A stretch of DNA of 64,000 bases from Paludibacteraceae bacterium. Its GTDB lineage: Bacteria; Bacteroidota; Bacteroidia; Bacteroidales; Paludibacteraceae. A program made the position numbers and the translations under genes. The notes below the pieces were generated by a model. The model worked only from the letters and a program-made list of their open reading frames with translations. It had not been told where the DNA came from and made no database searches. Location: contig JAKSKZ010000001.1 in assembly GCA_024401475.1 (NCBI GenBank), forward strand, positions 203,913 to 267,912. Reading direction: 5' to 3'. Positions 46,973-55,628 of the stretch are shown here, piece by piece. Each line of letters begins with the position of its first letter. Positions within the stretch are counted from its first letter, which is position 1.

Positions 46973-47593
46973 TCATTTCTCGCTTATTTTCACGATTTTA
47001 CCCTTATCTGTAATTTTAAACGCATCCACATCCGATTTATAGATGGCATACTCATAATTGGGAGACCAAACCAAGCGATATTTTACAGGCTTTATCTCCT
47101 TGCCTTTTTTATCGACAACGCCCCAAAGTTGAGTTTTGAGGGAATAGTCAGCCACCGCTTCGTCCGTTGCCGACCCTGCATCGTCACGTTGGCTTACCAG
47201 AGCATACTTTCCGATAAATTTGGAAGCATCTGAATAAACAGCAGGAACCTGCAGCGTCCCTTTTTTATCGACAAACCCAATTTTTCCGTTCTTTACGATT
47301 CGCATAAGACCATTAGAAAAATCATCCACACGATCGTCTTTCATATATACCGAATAGAGTTCCCTTCCATCAACATCCACCCAAAAACAAGAGTCTGAAA
47401 CAGCAGACTGCATAAGCACTGGAGCCTTGATTTTAGAGCATGACGAAATATATTTCCCTTCGGATATAACGACGCGACCACTCTTGTCTGCATAAGCACA
47501 AGTCTCACCCTTTCCCACTCGATACAAAGGAGACTGCGAAAAGGCAGAAATCGAATAGAAGAGAACAAAAAAGAAATTAAAAAATCGACACAT
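46973..47593 (-). CDS. WG-repeat protein, secreted
   Basis: 206 residues with a signal peptide (to about residue 19, ending AFSQ). Two or three WG-type repeats are visible, the clearest being GKIGFVDKKGTLQVPAVYSD and LWGVVDKKGKEIKPVKY. WG repeats form beta-propeller-like surfaces for binding, with no known enzymatic role. It is the last gene of a minus-strand group behind rplY, pth and the S4 gene, 26 bases after the latter. Confidence 0.75.
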   Translation of the reverse strand: MCRFFNFFFVLFYSISAFSQSPLYRVGKGETCAYADKSGRVVISEGKYISSCSKIKAPVLMQSAVSDSCFWVDVDGRELYSVYMKDDRVDDFSNGLMRIVKNGKIGFVDKKGTLQVPAVYSDASKFIGKYALVSQRDDAGSATDEAVADYSLKTQLWGVVDKKGKEIKPVKYRLVWSPNYEYAIYKSDVDAFKITDKGKIVKISEK

Positions 47594-47619
47594 AGTTATT
47601 AATTAAAAAGAGGACGATA

Positions 47620-48069
47620 TCAATCATCCTCTTCGTCATTATCATCAGAAAAATCAAAGTCAAAATCAAAATCACCATCCGAAGCATAACTTGGCACCAC
47701 ATAGGCATCCAAGTCACGGCGTTCTTTCTTGGTCGGTCTTCCCGTGCCTCGGTCACGAACGCCAGCCCCAGAGTAGCGAGCCAACTCCAACAATTCCAAT
47801 TGCTCTTGTGGAGTAACATTCTCCATAAAGTCTGGCACCAATTTAGCCCCCATTCTATTCTCCGACAAAGCCAAGACCTTGAACGAATAGACAACAGGAG
47901 GACGCTTGATTTGAATGACGTCACCCACCTTCACCATTCGCGAAGGCTTTGCGTTGGAACCTTGCATCATCACCTTGCCCTTTTTGCAAGCATCAGCGGC
48001 CATGCTTCTCGTCTTAAACAGACGAACAGCCCACATCCATTTGTCAATCCTAACCTCTTTTGCTTCCAT
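47620..48069 (-). CDS. S4-domain RNA-binding protein (Hsp15-like)
   Basis: 149 residues from the Met at 48069 (the frame also has a Met three residues earlier). The S4 domain occupies about 3-60: VRIDKWMWAVRLFKTRSMA and ACKKGKVMMQG, then VKVGDVIQI. The family binds rRNA or stalled 50S subunits and helps ribosome recycling. The C-terminus is odd: after a GTGRPTKKERR segment it ends in an acidic tail with four Asp-Phe steps (DFDFDFDF). It sits 12 bases after pth. Confidence 0.88.
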   Translation of the reverse strand: MEAKEVRIDKWMWAVRLFKTRSMAADACKKGKVMMQGSNAKPSRMVKVGDVIQIKRPPVVYSFKVLALSENRMGAKLVPDFMENVTPQEQLELLELARYSGAGVRDRGTGRPTKKERRDLDAYVVPSYASDGDFDFDFDFSDDNDEEDD

Positions 48070-48081
48070 AGACGGCAATCA

Positions 48082-48645
48082 TCATTTATTATTATACTGA
48101 TTCATAGTGATTTGAATACCGGCAAGACAGAAACTTTTCACCATTTCACCAGCAAGTTCCAATCGAGCAGGAAGCGTTTGATTTTCATCGGCAGTAAATT
48201 CGCCCAAGACAAAATCCACTTGTTGCCCTTTAGCAAAATTATTTCCTAAGCCAAAACGCAAACGAGGATATTTATCCGTACCAATCAACTGTTGGATGTT
48301 TTTCAATCCATTGTGACCAGCGTCGCTACCACTGCCCTTCATACGGAGCGTTCCAAAAGGAAGAGCCAAATCATCGACCACCACAAGAAGATGGTCAACA
48401 TCTATGCCCTCCTTCTGCATCCAATAACGGACCGCATTACCACTCAAATTCATAAATGTATTCGGTTTCAGGAATATAACCGTCTGATTTTTAAGTCGGA
48501 ATTCGCAAACAGCGCCATAACGGTCCTCCTTAAAAACAAGATTGGACGCCTTAGCAAAGGCGTCCAATACCCTGAATCCGATATTGTGTCGGGTATTCTC
48601 GTATTCCGAGCCAATATTACCCAAACCAACTACCAGATATTTCAT
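48082..48645 (-). CDS. pth: Peptidyl-tRNA hydrolase
   Basis: 187 residues. Cleaves peptidyl-tRNA released from ribosomes. Family motifs are complete: [20 protein letters not shown] with the catalytic His, [15 protein letters not shown], and [27 protein letters not shown]. It lies 10 bases after rplY, a frequent bacterial arrangement. Confidence 0.96.
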   Translation of the reverse strand: MKYLVVGLGNIGSEYENTRHNIGFRVLDAFAKASNLVFKEDRYGAVCEFRLKNQTVIFLKPNTFMNLSGNAVRYWMQKEGIDVDHLLVVVDDLALPFGTLRMKGSGSDAGHNGLKNIQQLIGTDKYPRLRFGLGNNFAKGQQVDFVLGEFTADENQTLPARLELAGEMVKSFCLAGIQITMNQYNNK

Positions 48646-48655
48646 TCAGTTACAA

Positions 48656-49216
48656 TTAGTTGTTACCCTTAGAACCTCTTGTAGCCTTAACAGAAGCAAC
48701 AACGTTGATTGGGTTGTTAAGGATAGTCAAGTTTTCGAATGACAAAGCACCGATTTGGATAGTCTTACCGATACCCAAGTTGTCAACGCGAACGACCAAC
48801 TTCTCAGGTACGTTAGAGTAAAGACCCTTAACTCTGATCTTACGCATGTCTTGGCTCAACTTACCACCCAACTTAACACCTTCTGCCAAACCTTCAAGCT
48901 TAACAGGAACCTCGATAACGATAGGCTTCTCATCAAAGATTTCCAAGAAATCGATGTGAAGAATCTTATCTGTTACAGGGTGGAATTGAATCTCCTTCAA
49001 GATTGCCTTAACGCACTTGCCGTCGATTGACAAAGAAACCACGAAAATATCTGGAGTGTAGATCAACTTTCTAACATCACCGTTAGTAACTTGGAAGTTT
49101 ACGTTCTCAGCACCTCCGTAAAGTACGCAAGGGATGTTATCGCTGTTTCTAACTGCCTTTGTTGCCTTCTTTCCAAGACCTTCTCTCTTTGTTCCTTTTA
49201 ATTCAAATGTCTTCAT
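48656..49216 (-). CDS. rplY: 50S ribosomal protein L25 / general stress protein Ctc
   Basis: 186 residues, the long Ctc form: the N-terminal L25 domain (about 1-90: FELKGTKREGLGKKATKAVR, PCVLYGG) binds 5S rRNA, and the TL5-type C-terminal domain (about 95-180) includes VPVKLEGLAEGVKLGGKL. A TACTTTTG promoter element is at 49298-49305 on the minus strand. First gene of the rplY-pth-S4-WG unit. Confidence 0.95.
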   Translation of the reverse strand: MKTFELKGTKREGLGKKATKAVRNSDNIPCVLYGGAENVNFQVTNGDVRKLIYTPDIFVVSLSIDGKCVKAILKEIQFHPVTDKILHIDFLEIFDEKPIVIEVPVKLEGLAEGVKLGGKLSQDMRKIRVKGLYSNVPEKLVVRVDNLGIGKTIQIGALSFENLTILNNPINVVASVKATRGSKGNN

Positions 49217-49622
49217 TTTGTTTTGTGTTACTCAAAATTAAGTTATTCGTAATGGCTTAATTTCCCATCACACTTCCGCATCGTGCGAAAAGCGGTGCAA
49301 AAGTAATATATTTTTCGGAAACGAGGAAAACATATGCCTTCTATTTTAGGACAAGGTTTATTTTTTTGTAATGAGAATTGTACTCCGATATATATATAGG
49401 TCAGACCTCAATATCACAATAGTCGATGCTCGTTAATAATTTGCCTTCAAAGAAATAAACGACAGCCTGTACAAAAGGAATTCATGGAATCAAGGAGACA
49501 ACATTCAGCCTCAACAAATATCAGTCATAAAATAAATCAGAAAAAAAACATCTTAAAACGACTACATATCAACCAATTAAAAGCAATCGAAAAATTTTAT
49601 CGAAATTTTTCCGCAAAAACAC
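49217..49622. other. Spacer between rplY and tRNA-His
   Basis: Contains the rplY promoter element (caaaagta at 49298-49305, read as TACTTTTG on the minus strand). The remaining 300 AT-rich bases show no gene or clear hairpin. Confidence 0.4.
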
Positions 49623-49653
49623 TTGCACAAACCAAAAAAGCGTGATACCTTTG
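49623..49653 (+). promoter_or_regulatory. Promoter of tRNA-His
   Basis: TTG at 49623-49625, 20 bases, then TACCTTTG at 49646-49653. Transcription would begin near 49660, 14 bases before the tRNA. Confidence 0.7.
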
Positions 49654-49673
49654 CAACGCAAAAGAAAAAAAAT

Positions 49674-49748
49674 GGTGAGGATAGCTCAGTTGGTTAGAGC
49701 GTCGGATTGTGGTCCCGAAGGTCGTGGGTTCGAAACCCATTCTTCACC
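49674..49748 (+). tRNA. tRNA-His (anticodon GTG)
   Basis: A full cloverleaf: acceptor GTGAGGA (49675-49681) with TCTTCAC (49741-49747), D-arm GCTCAGTTGGTTAGAGC, anticodon loop TTGTGGT with GTG, and T-arm GTGGG-TTCGAAA-CCCAT. The extra G at 49674 opposite discriminator C-49748 is the histidine identity pair. CCA is not encoded. Confidence 0.96.
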
Positions 49749-49753
49749 CTTTC

Positions 49754-49786
49754 AAAGCCTTTCGGAATTCCGAAAGGCTTTTTTTA
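49754..49786 (+). terminator. Terminator of tRNA-His
   Basis: AAAGCCTTTCGGAATTCCGAAAGGCTTT is a perfect palindrome with a T tail, six bases after the tRNA. Confidence 0.85.
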
Positions 49787-49837
49787 TTCATCATTACGAG
49801 TTTATCCTAAAAACTTATTCATCAACGCCCAACAATC

Positions 49838-50518
49838 ATGTGGAACATATTCAAATTCAACCAAGAGACAAGCAATGATTTAGCTTCTATCAAAAAACTA
49901 TTGATAGCCTCCATGAATGGAGTGGCATCCACCAACATGAAACATTTAGGATACAAACTCAATTACGGTGTCTCCCTACTTCGCATAAAAGAACTATCAA
50001 CCAGATTCAAAAAAAGCGAAGAACTTGCCGATTGCCTTTGGAAATCCGATTGTCGAGAGATGAAAATCATGGCAACCTTGTTGCACCCCGAAGAGTCATT
50101 CGATGAAAAAAAGGCATATAAATGGAGCTTGGACTGCTCCAACATGGAATTGGCAGAACAATTTTCAAGGAACATCGCCGCAAAGAGAAGCTTCGCCTCT
50201 TCTATCGTGTGCAAACTATTAGAGGGCAAAGAGAAGATGAACCACTCGCTCGCCTACATTTTGGCTGCCGCTGCCGACAAGGAGAAACCAATTAACGACA
50301 AAGACTTTTCAATCATCTTCCAAAACGCGGAAAAAGACATATACAGCGAAGAGGCTGCCGTCTATTCCTCCGTTGCCAGATTTCTGAAACAAGCAAGCAC
50401 AAGAGATCTGGAAAGGACAAGCCAGCTCATCGACAAAATAGATTTAGAGAAAGGTCCCGGCTGTGCCTGGATTCGCGAAGAGGTGCGCACATTCATAGAA
50501 TACGCTCCCTCTAAATAA
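49838..50518 (+). CDS. DNA alkylation repair (AlkD-like, HEAT-repeat) family protein
   Basis: 226 residues, entirely helical, without signal peptide. The pattern STNMKHLGYKLNYGVSLLRIKELS and then DCLWKSDCREMKIMATLL is that of the AlkD/AlkC-like HEAT-repeat family, whose characterised members are DNA glycosylases or DNA-binding proteins for alkylated bases. I cannot confirm catalytic residues, so activity is uncertain. The stop is four bases from the convergent DUF4924 gene, with no terminator between. Confidence 0.75.
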   Translation: MWNIFKFNQETSNDLASIKKLLIASMNGVASTNMKHLGYKLNYGVSLLRIKELSTRFKKSEELADCLWKSDCREMKIMATLLHPEESFDEKKAYKWSLDCSNMELAEQFSRNIAAKRSFASSIVCKLLEGKEKMNHSLAYILAAAADKEKPINDKDFSIIFQNAEKDIYSEEAAVYSSVARFLKQASTRDLERTSQLIDKIDLEKGPGCAWIREEVRTFIEYAPSK

Positions 50519-50522
50519 CCAA

Positions 50523-51056
50523 TCAATCACTTTCGGCCTCTTTATATTTAGAGGAAAGCACGGCCATAAACTGGCCAATCTGCTTGATAGCCTCTTGAGT
50601 GTCTGGCGTAATCTCTTTTTTTTGGAGACGCAACATCAAAATTCCATAAAGAGCATCTAAGGAAAGTTCAACATCGTCCACCTCGGCTCCCGCACCTAAC
50701 TTTTTTCTGAAATCGACCAAATAAGGAAGGGTCTTGAAAAACAAGGCGTTGTATTGGATCTCCTTAGGCTCTTGCAAAAGTTCCATGTGGAGGCTATTGG
50801 CATCCGCCACAATATTCTTCACGATTTGCAAATGCCCCTTCTCTTCAATTTTTTCAACATGCATCATCTCAATCAGGTTTTCATACCAAGCCACCATTTC
50901 GGCCTTGACCTCTTCCGTCTGACTAAATTTATCAACCAAACCCGACTTAATTACTGAAATATCAAATCGACAAGCACGTATAATGTCCTCCACTTGCCAC
51001 ATATATAAAATGTATTCGGCTATATTTTCAGCCCTTTTCTGTTTTGCAATCAACAT
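50523..51056 (-). CDS. DUF4924 family protein
   Basis: 177 residues from the Met at 51056; a Met three residues earlier is possible. The N-terminus LIAKQKRAENIAEYILYMWQVEDIIRAC is characteristic of a Bacteroidetes-only helical family of unknown function. No signal peptide or membrane segment. Confidence 0.82.
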   Translation of the reverse strand: MLIAKQKRAENIAEYILYMWQVEDIIRACRFDISVIKSGLVDKFSQTEEVKAEMVAWYENLIEMMHVEKIEEKGHLQIVKNIVADANSLHMELLQEPKEIQYNALFFKTLPYLVDFRKKLGAGAEVDDVELSLDALYGILMLRLQKKEITPDTQEAIKQIGQFMAVLSSKYKEAESD

Positions 51057-51196
51057 ATATCCCAATTTTTAGACAAGGACAAAATTAGACAAAAATAGCG
51101 TTTAGGACAACTGAACAATTAAGGAATAGATGATTTTCGACCGCACAAATTCACCATCTTGTCTCCCAAACAGAGAAGATTCATCTCTCATATAAA

Positions 51197-51228
51197 CATT
51201 TGATATACAAAAAAGCTCATTTGATATA
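51197..51228. promoter_or_regulatory. Direct repeats with 21-bp period (candidate LytTR site)
   Basis: CATTTGATATA occurs exactly at 51197-51207 and 51218-51228. LytTR regulators bind two direct half-sites about two helical turns apart next to the promoter they activate. The second copy ends 30 bases before a TACCTTTG element at 51258-51265, and the LytTR gene is in the operon downstream. Confidence 0.55.
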
Positions 51229-51257
51229 TAAAATCAGTCGGAAGTCTAATAACAGCA

Positions 51258-51265
51258 TACCTTTG
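51258..51265 (+). promoter_or_regulatory. Distal promoter element of the sensory operon
   Basis: TACCTTTG matches TAnnTTTG but lacks a good -33 element, as expected for an activated promoter. It would give a leader of about 275 bases. A second element, TAAATTTG at 51532-51539, sits directly before the first gene. Confidence 0.45.
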
Positions 51266-51368
51266 CATTGTTAGATGTTGAGACATAGAATTTAACATAT
51301 ACAGTACATTTAATCATTTAATGCTTTGGTAATACCGAAGCCGAACCTAGAAACGAATCATATATTAG

Positions 51369-51404
51369 TCCTTGAGAGTGCGGAATTCCGCACTTCTCCA
51401 AGGA
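51369..51404. promoter_or_regulatory. Long hairpin in the leader of the sensory operon
   Basis: TCCTTG/CAAGGA and GTGCGGAA/TTCCGCAC are arms of one long hairpin with small bulges. It has no T run, so it is not a simple terminator. The rest of 51057-51549 shows no gene. Confidence 0.5.
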
Positions 51405-51549
51405 TACTTCAAGACACAGGAAAGAATTAAAACGGCCATTGAGTGTGAAACTTCGGTTGCCTTTTCGCACAAAATCGTTTCGATCAATACTTATTAACGA
51501 GCAAACATGGATGGTCAATTTATTTTTTCTATAAATTTGCGTTTTATTT

Positions 51550-52608
51550 ATGATAATCAAGATGGAACGCAGAAGCAAAAATCCCCTATATAACTTTTTG
51601 ATGAATCCTAGATTCAGCAAATGGCGTTACTTTGCTTTTGCAACTTTGATATTTCTAATCTCTTTAAGAGAAGTGTTGTTCACCTATCAATCCGGCTTAG
51701 GGAATCTTAAGTTAGGTGGCCTATTGGTTATTATCATATATTACCTAGTCAATTTATATCCAGCCAAATTAATATTAAGGGATTTGCTACAAAAATGCCT
51801 AGAAAACAGAAAATACTTGATTTTCGTTTTGTCATCAGCGGGCATAGTGTTAAGTTCCATTCTAATAAAATTCGGTATAGAGATTTTTCTCGTCAAACAG
51901 TTTAACATGCATAGTACGATGCAAAACGGCATCGGTCCCATTGCTATTTGGGAATGGACAACAAAATTCGTGACCACCCTCACCTGCATATACGGAATCA
52001 TGTCTATCTTCCTTTTAAAAAATTGGATAAAAGAGAAGAAGAAACTAAAAAAGGTGGAGAGCGAACAGCTCAAACTAGAACTAGAGGCATTAAAGGAACA
52101 GGTTGACTCTGAATTGTTGCTCAACACGCTTCAAGGGACCAGCGAAATGACGATGGAAGCCCCAACCAAGGCCAGCGAAAGAATCAAACTTTTAAGCTCT
52201 GTGCTCCGATATGAACTATACGACTGCAAACGGCCGAAAGTATTATTGTCCTCCGAAATAACATTCATCAACAACGTTTTGAAACTTTGGGCATACCAAT
52301 CAAAGGGGTTCGAATATAGCATAAAAACAGAGGGGAATCTGCAAGCTCTCCTCATCCCGCCGCTCCTCCTCATCTCGTTAGTTCAGATCATCACAAGAAG
52401 AATGGACAAGGATAACGAGGGGAACAGAATTGACATCAATATCTCTTGCGAGGATAAAGTAGTCTTATTCAGTTGTTTCCACCAAGAGTTGAAAGAAAGA
52501 GTGATGCCTAACATTGAAATGTTGCGCAGACTAAAAATTCTTTTCGGCGACAAATGGTCCGTCAACTGTGAATTGACAAAAACCGAAATAAAATTCGACA
52601 TGAAATGA
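51550..52608 (+). CDS. Degenerate LytS-type histidine kinase (pseudokinase)
   Basis: 352 residues (349 or 348 if the Met at 51562 is used, which suits the predicted transcription start). Four membrane helices (about 28-44, 54-70, 88-110, 138-156) are followed by a coiled coil and a His_kinase-like region. Where the next protein has QVNPHFLFNT, this one has QVDSELLLNT, so the phospho-accepting His is replaced by Glu-188. The N-box Asn region (FVENAVKYN in the neighbour) reads LVQIITRRM, and no glycine-rich ATP lid is seen. It keeps the LLSSVLRYELYDCKR segment. It is coupled to the true kinase by a four-base overlap and may be its regulatory partner. Confidence 0.8.
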   Translation: MIIKMERRSKNPLYNFLMNPRFSKWRYFAFATLIFLISLREVLFTYQSGLGNLKLGGLLVIIIYYLVNLYPAKLILRDLLQKCLENRKYLIFVLSSAGIVLSSILIKFGIEIFLVKQFNMHSTMQNGIGPIAIWEWTTKFVTTLTCIYGIMSIFLLKNWIKEKKKLKKVESEQLKLELEALKEQVDSELLLNTLQGTSEMTMEAPTKASERIKLLSSVLRYELYDCKRPKVLLSSEITFINNVLKLWAYQSKGFEYSIKTEGNLQALLIPPLLLISLVQIITRRMDKDNEGNRIDINISCEDKVVLFSCFHQELKERVMPNIEMLRRLKILFGDKWSVNCELTKTEIKFDMK

Positions 52609-53654
52609 CACGCAAAGATATTCTTGACTTATTGGTCATAAACCCCAAATGGGCGATTCTAAGGCATATAGTTCTGCAACTGGTCATATTACTCATCACA
52701 TCAGTTGTTTTTCTCGACAGGGCAAATTGCACACTCTCTTTCGAACCAAACTTCATAAAAGGTTGGTTGTGCTATTTTATTTCCGTCAACATAGCCATTT
52801 ATCTCAACATTTATATTTTGACGCCCAAATACATGCTTCAAGGCAAACTGTCAAAATACATCACTTGGGCCTTGATATACTCAACAATTCTGGCTTTAAT
52901 TGTAAATGGCTCACATTTCTATTTCTGTCCTCCAGAAGGCTTCAACAAAAACCAACTAATCGGATTCTTCATCATTCTGATGTTCTCTTCCTACATCATC
53001 TATAGCATGCTGGTTACGGGAACCTCGTCATTTCTTCTGCTGCAAGCTTGGATTAGAAACAAGATGCGCCAGGAAGAGTTAGAAATCGACACGTTGAAAA
53101 CAGAGTTGAAGATATTAAGGAATCAAGTCAACCCTCACTTCCTTTTCAACACTATCAACAACGCCAACATGTTGATGAAAAAAGACAGAGGGAACGCCTC
53201 TTACATTCTCCAAAAACTAAAAGAACTTTTAGACTATCAACTTCACAATGCCACTAAAAGCATCGTCCACCTCGACAAGGAGATAAAATTGCTTGACGAT
53301 TACCTTCTTTTGGAAAAAATACGTAGGGATAATTTCTTTTATGAGATAAATAAAGAAGGAAATACGGCAGATGTTTTGCTTCCTCCCCTTTTATTCATTA
53401 TTTTTGTCGAAAATGCAGTGAAATACAATCCGAACGACGGATCAAAAATCATTGTATCTTTCAAAAGAGATGAAGAGGGTTTATTTTTCCTTTGCCAAAA
53501 CACGAAAGATAAGACATACGAAAAGTCGGATGTCGGGGGCATCGGGTTGGTTAACATCAAAAAAAGACTATATTTACTATTCCCCACTTCACACACTCTT
53601 AATGTAGAAGAGACAGAGAACACGTATACGGTGAAATTAAGGATAAAGGTCTAA
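52605..53654 (+). CDS. LytS-family sensor histidine kinase
   Basis: 349 residues. Four membrane helices (about 20-38, 52-74, 85-104, 118-145) and a short linker precede the kinase core: H-box NQVNPHFLFNTINN with His-178, then DKEIKLLDDYLLLEKIR, N-box FIIFVENAVKYNPNDG with Asn-270, and the G-box GGIGLVNIKKRL at 311-322. These residues support autophosphorylation and transfer to the regulator encoded immediately downstream. It is coupled on both sides. Confidence 0.92.
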   Translation: MTRKDILDLLVINPKWAILRHIVLQLVILLITSVVFLDRANCTLSFEPNFIKGWLCYFISVNIAIYLNIYILTPKYMLQGKLSKYITWALIYSTILALIVNGSHFYFCPPEGFNKNQLIGFFIILMFSSYIIYSMLVTGTSSFLLLQAWIRNKMRQEELEIDTLKTELKILRNQVNPHFLFNTINNANMLMKKDRGNASYILQKLKELLDYQLHNATKSIVHLDKEIKLLDDYLLLEKIRRDNFFYEINKEGNTADVLLPPLLFIIFVENAVKYNPNDGSKIIVSFKRDEEGLFFLCQNTKDKTYEKSDVGGIGLVNIKKRLYLLFPTSHTLNVEETENTYTVKLRIKV

Positions 53655-54383
53655 ATGAAGTGCATCATAATAGATGACGAGCCTCTTGCAAGGGAGGCCG
53701 TCGAATCTCTAATCAAAGAGTACGCTCCCAACATGGAAATTGTTGGTCAGTTCAATCATGCAGAAGCGGCTGCAACCTACATGGACAGCAACCCTGTCGA
53801 TTTGGTTTTTCTTGACATTCAAATGCCAGGCATCACGGGGTTGGAATTTGCAAAACGAATTCCCAACAGCACACTTGTAATATTTACAACGGCCTACTCG
53901 GAATACGCAATCGACAGCTATGAAGTAGACGCAATCGACTATCTAACCAAACCGATAGATGATGAACGTTTCAAAAAAGCTGTTCAGAAAGCAGAATCCT
54001 ACCACGAGTTCCTTTCCAAGAAAGAAGATGGCGACGAGTCAGAAAGCAGTTTGGAGGTTAACAACCAAGAGTATTTTTTGGTAAAATCGGACAGAAAATT
54101 CTTCAGAATCAAGTTCGATGACATTCTTTTCGTCGAAGGACTGAAAGACTACGTCATCATTCATTTAGACGGACAGAAAATCGTCACCCGAATGAATATG
54201 AAAGGCATCAACGACATTCTCCCATCCAATCATTTTATGAGAGTGAACAAATCCTTCATTGTAAACACAGAACAAATCGAGTCTTTCGACAACAATGATA
54301 TATTCATCAAGACTTTTGTCATTCCTATTGGAAACATGTATAGAGATGACTTTATGAATAATTACGTGGCGAAATTCCAATAA
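53655..54383 (+). CDS. LytTR-family response regulator
   Basis: 242 residues. The receiver domain (1-120) has the acidic pair in IIDDEP, phospho-acceptor Asp-54 in VFLDIQMPG, and TKPI near residue 98. The LytTR DNA-binding domain (about 140-240) shows FRIKFDDILFVEGLKDYV and HFMRVNKSFIVN, the typical beta-strand reader. The start codon follows the kinase stop without a gap. Such regulators bind direct repeats with a 21-22-bp period, and a matching site is present at 51197-51228. Confidence 0.95.
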   Translation: MKCIIIDDEPLAREAVESLIKEYAPNMEIVGQFNHAEAAATYMDSNPVDLVFLDIQMPGITGLEFAKRIPNSTLVIFTTAYSEYAIDSYEVDAIDYLTKPIDDERFKKAVQKAESYHEFLSKKEDGDESESSLEVNNQEYFLVKSDRKFFRIKFDDILFVEGLKDYVIIHLDGQKIVTRMNMKGINDILPSNHFMRVNKSFIVNTEQIESFDNNDIFIKTFVIPIGNMYRDDFMNNYVAKFQ

Positions 54384-54396
54384 GAGAATCTCAAAC

Positions 54397-54457
54397 AAGC
54401 AAAACAAAAAGCGTTATTCATCGCGACAAGCAATGGATAACGCTTTTTGTTTTGCTT
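54397..54457 (+). terminator. Very long terminator hairpin of the sensory operon
   Basis: Two 21-base arms (54397-54417 and 54437-54457) are perfectly complementary, with a 19-base loop. The ascending arm begins AAGCAAAAC and the stem contains T runs on both strands, so it also serves the convergent prfA. Confidence 0.88.
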
Positions 54458-54474
54458 AGTTTATGACAAACGAC

Positions 54475-55560
54475 TTACAACTCGCTTTCTTTCAATCGTT
54501 CTGCATTCTCGGCAATAATCAATTTATCTATAATTTCTTGAATATCACCGCCAACTATGGCTTGCAAATTATAAAGAGTCAAATTGATACGGTGATCGGT
54601 CACCCTACCCTGAGGATAATTGTAGGTACGAATCTTAGCAGAACGGTCACCCGTAGAAACCATCGTCTTTCTTTTTGAGGCAATATTGTCCAAATATTTT
54701 TGATACTCCATATTGTAGATACGAGTACGCAATTCAATCATAGCCTTAGCCTTATTCTTCAACTGAGACTTCTCATCTTGACATTGAACGGTAATACCCG
54801 TTGGAATATGGACCAAACGAATAGCGGAATAGGTCGTATTGACAGACTGGCCACCATGACCAGAGGCACAGAAAATATCCGTACGAATATCAGACTCCTT
54901 CAAATCAATATCAAATTCGTCTGCCTCGGGAAGAACGGCAACCGTTGCCGCCGAGGTGTGCACACGACCTTGCGTCTCCGTAGCAGGCACACGCTGAACA
55001 CGGTGAACGCCCGATTCGTATTTCAAAGTTCCATAGACATTTTCTCCCGAAACCGTGAATATAATCTCCTTATAACCGCCCGAAGTTCCTTCGTTGAAGC
55101 TTGTCACCTCAATTTTCCAGCCTTTCGACTCACAATATTTCGAATACATACGGAAAAGGTCGCCAGCAAAAATAGCCGCCTCGTCGCCACCCGTACCACC
55201 ACGAATTTCCATAATGGCATTTTTGCCATCCTCTGGATCGGCAGGGATCAACAATAGCTTAATTTCCTCCTCCTTTGCTGGAATTTGAGGTTCTAATTCA
55301 TCCAATTCGAGTTTTGCCATTTCCCTCATTTCTGGATCAGATTCCGTTTCCAAAATCTCTTTCGCCTCTGCGATGTGTCCAAGCATCATCACATATTCCT
55401 TTCTTGCTTTCATGATCTGCTCCAAATCGCTATACTCTTTGTTCAATTTAACAAAGCGTTTCATATCAGCGATTACGGCAGGGTCAGTAATAAGCGTAGA
55501 GATTTCTTTGAACTTGTTCTCCAAGCCATCTAATTTAGCCAGCAAAGATGTTTCCGACAT
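54475..55560 (-). CDS. prfA: Peptide chain release factor 1
   Basis: 361 residues, recognising UAA and UAG. The GGQ peptidyl-transfer motif is in [16 protein letters not shown] and the RF1-type PxT recognition motif in [13 protein letters not shown]. Coiled N-terminal domain with many Glu/Lys residues. The length matches RF1. It is separated from purM by a hairpin at 55591. Confidence 0.96.
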   Translation of the reverse strand: MSETSLLAKLDGLENKFKEISTLITDPAVIADMKRFVKLNKEYSDLEQIMKARKEYVMMLGHIAEAKEILETESDPEMREMAKLELDELEPQIPAKEEEIKLLLIPADPEDGKNAIMEIRGGTGGDEAAIFAGDLFRMYSKYCESKGWKIEVTSFNEGTSGGYKEIIFTVSGENVYGTLKYESGVHRVQRVPATETQGRVHTSAATVAVLPEADEFDIDLKESDIRTDIFCASGHGGQSVNTTYSAIRLVHIPTGITVQCQDEKSQLKNKAKAMIELRTRIYNMEYQKYLDNIASKRKTMVSTGDRSAKIRTYNYPQGRVTDHRINLTLYNLQAIVGGDIQEIIDKLIIAENAERLKESEL

Positions 55561-55588
55561 ATTCCGTTTATTTCCTTAATGAGTAAAT

Positions 55589-55617
55589 AAAGGGTTGCCT
55601 CTTCAGCAACCCTATTC
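55589..55617 (-). terminator. Hairpin between purM and prfA
   Basis: AGGGTTGC (55591-55598) pairs with GCAACCCT (55606-55613), with T-rich sequence following on the minus strand. Confidence 0.65.
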
Positions 55618-55628
55618 CTATTTCTTTA

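Noticed and set aside
51318..51620. 100-codon minus-strand frame in the sensory operon leader
   Set aside because: It covers a long hairpin and the start of the pseudokinase gene; composition is not protein-like.
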